This document shows, piece after piece, positions 34,125 to 40,390 of a stretch of 40,390 nt of DNA. Source of the stretch: Firmicutes bacterium FC7 (GTDB taxonomy: Bacteria; Bacillota; Clostridia; Tissierellales; Tissierellaceae). A program made the translations under genes and the position numbers. Where the stretch lies: contig JAKELU010000005.1 of assembly GCA_022760735.1 (NCBI GenBank), positions 44,730 to 85,119 of the forward strand, written 5' to 3'. The notes under the pieces were generated by a model. The model was not told the origin of the DNA and searched no databases. It saw nothing but the letters and a program-made list of their open reading frames with translations. The first letter of the stretch is position 1. Every line of letters starts with the position of its first letter.

Positions 34125-35465
34125 ATGAAAAAGAGAAGTGTTTATATTGTTACTTTAGGATGTTCAAAAAATGAGGTTGATTCTGAATTAATGTTAAGTA
34201 TATTGGATAAAGATAAATATGATATAGCTGAAGATATAGATGAAGCTAATATAATAATAGTTAATACATGTGGTTTTATTGAATCAGCAAAAGAAGAATC
34301 GATTGAAACTATTTGGGAAATGACAAAATACAAACATGAAGGGAACTGTGAGTATCTACTACTTGCTGGCTGTTTGGCTCAGAGATATTCAAAAGAGCTA
34401 ATTGATGAAATCGAAGATATAGATGCTATCATAGGAACAGGCAATATAAGGGAGTTGAATAAAACAATTGAAGAGCTTGACTCTAGTAAAAATAAAATTG
34501 TAAAAATTGATAATATTGATAGCGCTTATGTTGAAAATGTAGAAAGAATAAATTTTAGTGGAACAGCTTATGTAAGAATCTCAGAGGGATGCGATAACCA
34601 TTGTACTTATTGCATTATTCCAAAATTACGTGGAAAACATAGAAGTAGAAAAATAGAGGATATTCTTGAAGAAGTTAGTTACCTTGTAAGCAATGGTGTT
34701 AAAGAAATTATTTTAATTGCACAGAATACATCAGATTATGGTATTGATTTATATGGTGAATATTCCCTTTATAAGTTATTAGACAAATTAAATACTATTA
34801 GTGAACTAAAATGGATTAGAATTCTATATCTATATCCTGATAATTTTGACGAAAAATTAATTTACTCAATAAAAGAAAATGACAAAATAGTTAAGTATGT
34901 TGATATACCTCTACAACACGTTAGTAATTCTGTTTTAAAAAGAATGAATAGAAGAACTTCAAAAGAAAGTATTAAAGAACTAGTTGCTAGATTAAGAAGT
35001 GAAATACCCGATATAGTTATTAGGACAACATTTATAGTAGGATTCCCTGGTGAAACAGAAGATGATTTTAATGAGTTGTTTGATTTTATTAAGGAAGTCA
35101 AATTTGATAGACTCGGTGTCTTTACATATTCCCAAGAGGAAGATACGCCAGCCTATTCAATGCCAAACCAAATTGATGATAATATAAAGGAAGAGCGTAG
35201 AGATAAATTAATGGAGCTACAGAAAAATATATCCGAAGAAATAATGATGTCTAAAGTAGGAAATACTTATGATGTTATTATAGAAGAATTTGCTGCAGAT
35301 AATACTTATGTTGGACGCTCATATATGGATAGCCCAGAGATTGATGGTGTAGTTTATGTAAATACGGATAAAGAATTAGAAATTGATGAATTTGCTAAGG
35401 TAAAAATAACAGATTATTTGGAATATGATCTTATAGGAGTGTTGGTAGATGAATCTGGCAAATAA
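34125..35465 (+). CDS. rimO: ribosomal protein S12 methylthiotransferase RimO
   Basis: Radical-SAM enzyme that methylthiolates the conserved Asp of ribosomal protein S12. The 446 residues contain the N-terminal cluster-binding cysteines (TLGCSKNEVDSE, NTCGFIESAKEES, AGCLAQRY), the radical-SAM CDNHCTYC motif near 158, and a C-terminal TRAM domain (about 375-440). CSKNEVDSE together with IIPKLRGKHRSR favours RimO over MiaB. ATG 34125 follows GAGGAGA; the ATG at 34110 overlaps the ftsK stop and is rejected. Its end overlaps pgsA by 17 bp. Confidence 0.96.
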   Translation: MKKRSVYIVTLGCSKNEVDSELMLSILDKDKYDIAEDIDEANIIIVNTCGFIESAKEESIETIWEMTKYKHEGNCEYLLLAGCLAQRYSKELIDEIEDIDAIIGTGNIRELNKTIEELDSSKNKIVKIDNIDSAYVENVERINFSGTAYVRISEGCDNHCTYCIIPKLRGKHRSRKIEDILEEVSYLVSNGVKEIILIAQNTSDYGIDLYGEYSLYKLLDKLNTISELKWIRILYLYPDNFDEKLIYSIKENDKIVKYVDIPLQHVSNSVLKRMNRRTSKESIKELVARLRSEIPDIVIRTTFIVGFPGETEDDFNELFDFIKEVKFDRLGVFTYSQEEDTPAYSMPNQIDDNIKEERRDKLMELQKNISEEIMMSKVGNTYDVIIEEFAADNTYVGRSYMDSPEIDGVVYVNTDKELEIDEFAKVKITDYLEYDLIGVLVDESGK

Positions 35466-35994
35466 AATAACCGTCTTCAGAGTTTTATTAGTTCCTGTTT
35501 TTATTATAGCGCTATATTCAAGTTCCATGTATAACAAATATATTGCTGCGGCCTTGTTTATATTTGCATCATTAACAGATACTTTAGATGGATATATTGC
35601 AAGGAGTAGGAGTCTAGTTACAAACTTTGGTAAGTTTGTTGATCCTTTAGCTGACAAAATACTTGTATCTGCTGCTTTAATCTGTCTAGTAGATTTAGGT
35701 AAGGTTCCTGCATGGGTAGTAATAATTATTTTAGCAAGGGAATTTACTATAACTGGATTTAGGACAATTGCTGCTTCTGAGGGGCTTACAATAGCTGCTA
35801 GTCCACTAGGTAAGTTTAAAACAATTACGCAATTAGTCTCTATACCTTTATTATTATTAGATAATTTTCCGTTTCATAATACAAATATACCAGTTGATAG
35901 GTTTATGCTTTATATATCTTTATTCTTTACAGTTTTATCTGGTTTAGATTACTTATATAAGAACAAACATGTCTTAAAACTAGATGATTTATAA
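35449..35994 (+). CDS. pgsA: CDP-diacylglycerol-glycerol-3-phosphate 3-phosphatidyltransferase
   Basis: Makes phosphatidylglycerol phosphate from CDP-diacylglycerol, the product of CdsA, and glycerol-3-phosphate. The 181-residue membrane protein has the CDP-alcohol phosphatidyltransferase motif D-x2-D-G-x2-A-R-x8-G-x3-D-x3-D, seen as DTLDGYIARSRSLVTNFGKF plus VDPLAD (about residues 44-69). Four to six hydrophobic segments span the rest. It overlaps rimO by 17 bp. The rimO-pgsA-cinA-recA order is common in Firmicutes. Confidence 0.97.
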   Translation: MNLANKITVFRVLLVPVFIIALYSSSMYNKYIAAALFIFASLTDTLDGYIARSRSLVTNFGKFVDPLADKILVSAALICLVDLGKVPAWVVIIILAREFTITGFRTIAASEGLTIAASPLGKFKTITQLVSIPLLLLDNFPFHNTNIPVDRFMLYISLFFTVLSGLDYLYKNKHVLKLDDL

Positions 35995-36010
35995 AAACGG
36001 AGATGAAAAA

Positions 36011-37231
36011 ATGATAGCTGAAATAATTACTGTTGGAACCGAAATCATTATTGGAAGTATATTAAATACTAATTCTAAGTATCTTTCAAACAAACTTATA
36101 GAAATGGGAATTAATCCTTATTATCATACATCGGTAGATGATAATGAAGAAAGATTAAAAGATGTTTTAAAAATAGCTTTAAAAAGAGCAGATTTAATTA
36201 TAACTACTGGAGGGTTAGGACCAACTCAAGACGATATGACGAAAGAAGTTGTATCTAAAGTATTAGGATTAGAGTTGGAATTAGATACAGGGGTAGAGAA
36301 AGAAATTGCAGAAAAATTTAAGAAACTACATCGACATATGACAGAAAATAACCGTAAACAAGCTTATAAGCCAAAAAACTCATTATTTATTAAAAATGAT
36401 AATGGTACAGCACCTGGTATTCTTATAAACACAAAAAGTAATAAAATAATTTTGCTACCTGGTCCTCCTAGTGAATTGATTCCAATGTTTGAAAAGTATG
36501 TTGTTAATCATCTTAGTGACGATAATAATATTATAGTTAGATCAATTAACACCATTGGTATAGGTGAATCAGCATTGGAAGAAGAACTAAGGTCTCTAGA
36601 TATATATGAGGAAAATTTTGAAATTGCAACTTTTGCTAAAGATGGCACTGTAGAAATTAAAATAATTGCAAGGGGAAGCAACTTAAATATAATTGAAAAG
36701 AAGTTATACGAAAAAATAAATAAAATAAAGGATAAATTAGGTAATTATATATATGGATATGATAATAAACATATATCAGAAATTTTGATTGAGTTATTAA
36801 AAGAGAAAAAGTTAAAACTATCTCTATGTGAATCTTGTACTGGTGGACTTATATCAAGTATAATTACAAAAGTCCCTGGCGCTTCAGCTGTTTTTGATAG
36901 ATGTATAGTTACCTATAGTAATGAAGCAAAAATTCAGGAACTTGGTGTAAATCCAAAAACGCTTGCTGAGTCTGGAGCAGTTAGTGAGCAAACTGCATAT
37001 GAAATGGCAAGTGGTTTATTAAATAAAAGTAATTCTGATATAGTCCTTTCAATTACAGGTATTGCTGGCCCCGATGGCGGTACAGGAGAAAAGCCAGTGG
37101 GTTTAGTTTATATGTGTGTTATGAACAAGGATAAACATAAAATTATAAAAGATATTTTTTCAGGAAATAGAACTTCTATTCAAAATAGAGCTGCTTTAAG
37201 GGCTATGTTTGAAATAAAAGAATTTGTATAA
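36011..37231 (+). CDS. cinA: CinA family protein with nicotinamide-nucleotide amidase domain
   Basis: Two-domain CinA: an N-terminal MoeA/MogA-like domain (about 1-170; IITVGTEIIIGSILNTNSKY, TTGGLGPTQDDMTKEV) linked to ADP-ribose pyrophosphatase activity in homologues, and a C-terminal PncC amidohydrolase domain (about 255-406; LCESCTGGLISSIITKVPG and ITGIAGPDGGTGEKPVGLVY) that deamidates NMN. In streptococci it is a competence-induced partner of RecA. ATG 36011 follows GGAGATG; the earlier frame start at 35984 overlaps pgsA. recA is 100 bp downstream under its own promoter. Confidence 0.96.
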   Translation: MIAEIITVGTEIIIGSILNTNSKYLSNKLIEMGINPYYHTSVDDNEERLKDVLKIALKRADLIITTGGLGPTQDDMTKEVVSKVLGLELELDTGVEKEIAEKFKKLHRHMTENNRKQAYKPKNSLFIKNDNGTAPGILINTKSNKIILLPGPPSELIPMFEKYVVNHLSDDNNIIVRSINTIGIGESALEEELRSLDIYEENFEIATFAKDGTVEIKIIARGSNLNIIEKKLYEKINKIKDKLGNYIYGYDNKHISEILIELLKEKKLKLSLCESCTGGLISSIITKVPGASAVFDRCIVTYSNEAKIQELGVNPKTLAESGAVSEQTAYEMASGLLNKSNSDIVLSITGIAGPDGGTGEKPVGLVYMCVMNKDKHKIIKDIFSGNRTSIQNRAALRAMFEIKEFV

Positions 37232-37239
37232 AATTTTAA

Positions 37240-37268
37240 TTGACTTATCTTGAACGCTAATGTAAGAT
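37240..37268 (+). promoter_or_regulatory. recA promoter
   Basis: TTGACT (37240-37245), 17-nt spacer, TAAGAT (37263-37268), with a predicted start near 37275, directly at the LexA box. Confidence 0.7.
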
Positions 37269-37277
37269 TAATATAGC

Positions 37278-37291
37278 GGAACTAGCGTTCG
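37278..37291. promoter_or_regulatory. LexA (DinR) SOS box of recA
   Basis: GGAACTAGCGTTCG matches 9 of the 10 fixed positions of the Gram-positive box CGAAC-N4-GTTCG. It lies at the predicted transcription start, where LexA would block recA transcription until DNA damage. Confidence 0.85.
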
Positions 37292-37300
37292 AATTATGAG

Positions 37301-37334
37301 AAAGGGGTGAATCCAGTTTAACTGGAATATTATG
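37301..37334 (+). promoter_or_regulatory. recA ribosome binding site with hairpin between SD and start
   Basis: The SD AAAGGGGTGA (37301-37310) is about 24 nt from ATG 37332. A 6-bp hairpin, TCCAGT-TTA-ACTGGA (37312-37326), fills the gap; folded out, it leaves 9 nt. No other in-frame start codon lies between the TGA at 37308-37310 and this ATG. Confidence 0.6.
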
Positions 37335-38375
37335 ATTGATAATATCGAAAAGAAAAAAGCATTGGACTTAGCTTTAAGTCAAATAGAAAAACAGTTTGGT
37401 AAAGGCTCCATAATGCGTTTAGGTGAGGGAGCTAAATTAAATTTAGAAGTTATTCCAACAGGTTCTTTAGACTTAGATTTAGCTTTAGGTATTGGAGGTG
37501 TACCTAGAGGTAGAATCATTGAAATATATGGTCCTGAATCATCAGGTAAAACTACGGTTGCTCTTCACATTATTGCGGAAGCACAAAGGATGGGAGGAAC
37601 AGCTGCATTTATAGATGCAGAGCATGCTTTAGATCCAGCCTATGCTGAAAATTTAGGTGTGGATATAGAAAACCTTGTTATATCCCAACCTGATACTGGA
37701 GAACAAGCTTTAGAGATTACTGAAGCTTTAGTTAGAAGTGGTGCAATTGATGTAATTATAGTAGACTCTGTTGCAGCACTAGTTCCAAAAGCTGAAATTG
37801 AAGGAGAAATGGGAGATAGTCATATGGGTCTCCAAGCAAGACTGATGTCACAAGCTTTACGTAAAATTGCAGGAGCTGTTAATAAATCAAAATCGATTAT
37901 AATATTTATTAATCAATTAAGAGAAAAAATTGGTGTTATGTTTGGAAACCCTGAAACTACAACTGGAGGTAGAGCATTAAAATTCTATTCAAGTATTAGA
38001 CTAGATATAAGAAGAGTAGATGCAATAAAACAAGGTGAAGATATAATTGGTAATAGAACTAGGGTTAAAGTTGTTAAAAATAAGGTTGCTCCACCATTTA
38101 AACAAGCAGAATTTGACATAATGTATGGCACAGGAATTTCTAAAATTGGTAGTATATTAGATGTAGGTGTTACTGCAGGTATAGTTAATAAATCAGGATC
38201 CTGGTATAGTTATAATGACCAAAAACTTGGACAAGGTAGAGAAAATTCCAAAGCATTTTTGACAGAGAATCCAGAAATTGCAGATGAAATTGAGAAAAAA
38301 ATTAGAGCATTATATAAATTATCTCCAAATGCTTCAAATAGTACTGAAGATAATCTAAATAAATCTGAAGAATAG
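37332..38375 (+). CDS. recA: recombinase RecA
   Basis: RecA forms filaments on single-stranded DNA for homologous recombination and stimulates LexA self-cleavage. The 347 residues begin with the canonical [20 protein letters not shown] region, with Walker A GPESSGKT at 67-74, [20 protein letters not shown] (Walker B and L1) and the L2 region near [18 protein letters not shown]-like residues 195-212. The C-terminal tail is acidic. A LexA box and an unusual structured ribosome binding site lie upstream; a terminator follows. Confidence 0.98.
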   Translation: MIDNIEKKKALDLALSQIEKQFGKGSIMRLGEGAKLNLEVIPTGSLDLDLALGIGGVPRGRIIEIYGPESSGKTTVALHIIAEAQRMGGTAAFIDAEHALDPAYAENLGVDIENLVISQPDTGEQALEITEALVRSGAIDVIIVDSVAALVPKAEIEGEMGDSHMGLQARLMSQALRKIAGAVNKSKSIIIFINQLREKIGVMFGNPETTTGGRALKFYSSIRLDIRRVDAIKQGEDIIGNRTRVKVVKNKVAPPFKQAEFDIMYGTGISKIGSILDVGVTAGIVNKSGSWYSYNDQKLGQGRENSKAFLTENPEIADEIEKKIRALYKLSPNASNSTEDNLNKSEE

Positions 38376-38396
38376 ATAATATAATAGATAATTCGT

Positions 38397-38421
38397 GAAA
38401 CCTCCTTTTTAGGAGGTTTTC
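38397..38421 (+). terminator. intrinsic terminator after recA
   Basis: AAACCTCC (38398-38405) pairs with GGAGGTTT (38412-38419) around a TTTTTA loop and runs into TTTTC. It ends only about 5 nt before the SD of the next gene. Confidence 0.85.
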
Positions 38422-38438
38422 ATATAGGAGTGTTAGTG

Positions 38439-39413
38439 GTGAAAATATTATATTTTACAGACACACATATAAGAGGAACTAATCCAAAGAATCGTAAAGA
38501 TGATTTTGTTCAAACATTAGAAAATAAATTAAATGAAATAGTTAATATAGTTTATAGAGAAGATATTGATTATGTAATCCATGGTGGGGATTTATTCGAT
38601 AGACCTGATATATCTCTATCAATTGTTAGTAAATTTGCTAAAATATTTAAAAAAATAAGTGTTCCCTTTTATATTGTTAGCGGAAACCATGATATATTTG
38701 GACATAATCCTGCAACTATAAATCGATCAATTCTTGGATTACTTGGTGAGTTAGACTTTATAAGAGTAATAAATGAAGGTGAAAAAATATATTTAACTGA
38801 TGATAAAATAAGAGTACAGATTACAGGACAACCTTATATATATGATTTAGATAACGATATAAATAAGGAAAAATATATACTTAAAGAAGTTCCTCAGGAT
38901 ATAGATTATGCAATTCATATAGTTCATGGTATGTTGCTAGATAAGCCATTTGTAAAAGGAATTCCCTACACACTTATTGATGATATTAAAGACACTAAGG
39001 CTGATATCACTCTTTCTGGTCATTACCATTCTGGCTTCAAAACAACTTTAATAAATAATAAGTATTTTATAAATCCAGGAAGTGTAGTAAGAATTACTAA
39101 TAGCTTAAGAGAAATTGAGCGAAAACCCCAAGTAGTAATTATAGAATTGGATGATAAAATAACTATTAATTACAGAAAACTTGAAACAGCTTTAGATGGT
39201 GAGCTAGTACTGGATAGAAGAGAAGTTGAAAAGTCGATATTTAAGAGTGAAAGATTATATGAATTTAAACAAACAATTGACTCAACCCTAGAATTTGATA
39301 AGATGGATATCAATGATATACTTATAGAAGTTTCTATTTCTCAAGGGGTACCCCGTGATGTCAAAGAAGAAGCTTTAAGAAGAATAGCTAGAGTTCAAAT
39401 GAAAGGTTTATAG
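38439..39413 (+). CDS. SbcD/Mre11-like metallophosphoesterase (DNA repair nuclease subunit)
   Basis: Calcineurin-like phosphoesterase of the SbcD/Mre11 type. The 324 residues carry the metal-site motifs in order: DTH (D8, H10), HGGDLFDRPD (D51), GNHD at 82-85, VHG near 168 and GHYH at 194-197. A shorter C-terminal region follows (about 235-324). It is smaller than typical bacterial SbcD (near 390-400), closer to phage-type Mre11 subunits. The start is most likely GTG 38439, 8 nt after AGGAG; GTG 38436 and 38430 are alternatives. It precedes an SMC-like ATPase by 8 bp, the expected partner, so a nuclease/ATPase complex is inferred. Confidence 0.88.
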   Translation: MKILYFTDTHIRGTNPKNRKDDFVQTLENKLNEIVNIVYREDIDYVIHGGDLFDRPDISLSIVSKFAKIFKKISVPFYIVSGNHDIFGHNPATINRSILGLLGELDFIRVINEGEKIYLTDDKIRVQITGQPYIYDLDNDINKEKYILKEVPQDIDYAIHIVHGMLLDKPFVKGIPYTLIDDIKDTKADITLSGHYHSGFKTTLINNKYFINPGSVVRITNSLREIERKPQVVIIELDDKITINYRKLETALDGELVLDRREVEKSIFKSERLYEFKQTIDSTLEFDKMDINDILIEVSISQGVPRDVKEEALRRIARVQMKGL

Positions 39414-39421
39414 GTGATTAT

Positions 39422-40390
39422 ATGAAGTGTATTAAGCGTATTACCTTAGAGAACTTTCAATCCCATAGATACTCCATTATTGATTTTGATGAGGGACTTA
39501 ATGTTATTGTTGGGCCTTCCGATTCAGGTAAATCAGCAATAATTAGAGGAATAAAGTGGGTATTATATAATGAACCTTCTGGAGATTATTTTTTAAGAGA
39601 AGGTGAAAAGGAATGTAGTGTTACATTAGAGTTTAGTGACAATACAACCCTAAAAAGATACAGAAGTAAGACAAAAAATCAATATATTTTAATTGATAAT
39701 AGCGGTAATGAAATAAAATTCGAAGGTTTTGGTTCAAATATTCCTGAGCAAATAATTGAAACTATAGGGATTAAGAAAATACATCTTGATAGTGATGAAT
39801 CTAATTCGATAAATATTGGAGAACAACTCGATGGAGCATTTTTACTATCTGAGAAAACAAGCACTAGAGCTAGTGCAATAGGAAGATTAGTTGGAGTTAA
39901 TATAATAGATGATGCCTTAAAAGATGTTTTAAAAGATAATAGAAACTTAAATATTACAAAAAGAAATCTTGAAGATAGTATAGAAAATTTAAATGAGGAA
40001 TTAAAAACATATGATTACCTTAAGGAATTAAAAGAAAAAGTAAAGATATTATCAAGTATTAAAAATAAAATTAAAGAAGATAGAGAAAAATTAGAAAGAT
40101 TAAAAGAATTAAGAAAAAAAATTAACGAATTAAGAATTGAAACAGATTATTTAGCTGAAGTATTATCTAAATTGGAGTTTTTTACCGATTTAAGCAATTA
40201 TGTAAGTGAATTAGAAAGCAAGTTAGTAATGTATAAGTATTTTGTTAGATATAATACCAGCTTAACAAAAATAAAAAGTAACATTGAAGAATGCAATATG
40301 ATAAAAAACAAATTAATTGGTATATATATCATAGAAAACAATATATCAAATTTAGAAAATATATATAATAAATATAATATTTTAATAAAG
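39422..40390 (+). CDS. SbcC/Rad50-like AAA ATPase, 3' end beyond window
   Basis: The frame stays open from ATG 39422 to the window end (323 codons). It begins MKCIKRITLENFQSHRYSII, the usual N terminus of SMC/Rad50/RecF-type ATPases, with Walker A GPSDSGKS at 31-38 followed by AIIRGIKWVLYNEPSG. A Q-loop-like EQLDGAF occurs near 145. From about residue 170 the chain is Lys/Glu/Leu/Asn-rich with heptad character, a likely coiled coil. Walker B and the signature motif would lie beyond the edge. AGGTGAT precedes the ATG. It probably pairs with the upstream nuclease in DNA end processing; RecN- or phage-like relatives are alternatives. Confidence 0.85.
   Translation, partial: MKCIKRITLENFQSHRYSIIDFDEGLNVIVGPSDSGKSAIIRGIKWVLYNEPSGDYFLREGEKECSVTLEFSDNTTLKRYRSKTKNQYILIDNSGNEIKFEGFGSNIPEQIIETIGIKKIHLDSDESNSINIGEQLDGAFLLSEKTSTRASAIGRLVGVNIIDDALKDVLKDNRNLNITKRNLEDSIENLNEELKTYDYLKELKEKVKILSSIKNKIKEDREKLERLKELRKKINELRIETDYLAEVLSKLEFFTDLSNYVSELESKLVMYKYFVRYNTSLTKIKSNIEECNMIKNKLIGIYIIENNISNLENIYNKYNILIK

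Overview
The window is a dense, AT-rich stretch of a low-GC Gram-positive chromosome with 43 protein genes (the last cut by the window edge), every one on the + strand. CodY, a Bacillus-type LexA box at recA, the sporulation-associated proteins YlxY and YmxH, strong GGAGG ribosome binding sites and the gene order all indicate a spore-forming Firmicute. A Clostridia member near the Tissierellales is my best guess, but that is inference from composition and gene order. I found no tRNA, rRNA, CRISPR array, insertion sequence or phage.

Layout. Positions 1-3.6 kb hold the SRP/ribosome-assembly cluster ffh-rpsP-khpA-rimM-trmD and rplS with its own promoter. 3.6-8.2 kb holds rbgA-rnhB-yraN and the DNA-uptake genes comM-dprA. 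8.2-11.2 kb holds topA and the nutrient regulator codY. 11.2-17.8 kb holds rpsB-tsf-pyrH-frr-uppS-cdsA-rseP-ispG (translation factors, UMP kinase, undecaprenyl and phospholipid synthesis, site-2 protease, isoprenoid synthesis). After a 320-bp gap, 18.1-27.8 kb holds the rimP-nusA-rnpM-infB-rbfA-nrnA-truB-ribF-rpsO-pnp transcription/translation cluster. 27.9-31.7 kb holds ylxY, an M16 peptidase, dut, ymxH and tepA. 31.9-37.2 kb holds ftsK/spoIIIE-rimO-pgsA-cinA. 37.3 kb to the end holds recA under a LexA box, then a compact Mre11-like nuclease and the start of a Rad50/SbcC-like ATPase.

Almost all of this is conserved core genome. The interest lies in regulation and in departures from the usual gene order: an SD-to-start hairpin in the recA leader, two CodY-like boxes around the codY promoter, a terminator-containing leader upstream of rimP with a 19-codon ORF at the predicted transcript start, r-protein leaders (rplS, rpsB, rpsO), terminators directly ahead of downstream genes that leave no room for a new promoter, an 11-bp motif repeated around ymxH, and the recA-linked nuclease/ATPase pair. 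dxr, polC/proS, ylxQ and rny are missing from the places where Bacillus relatives carry them.
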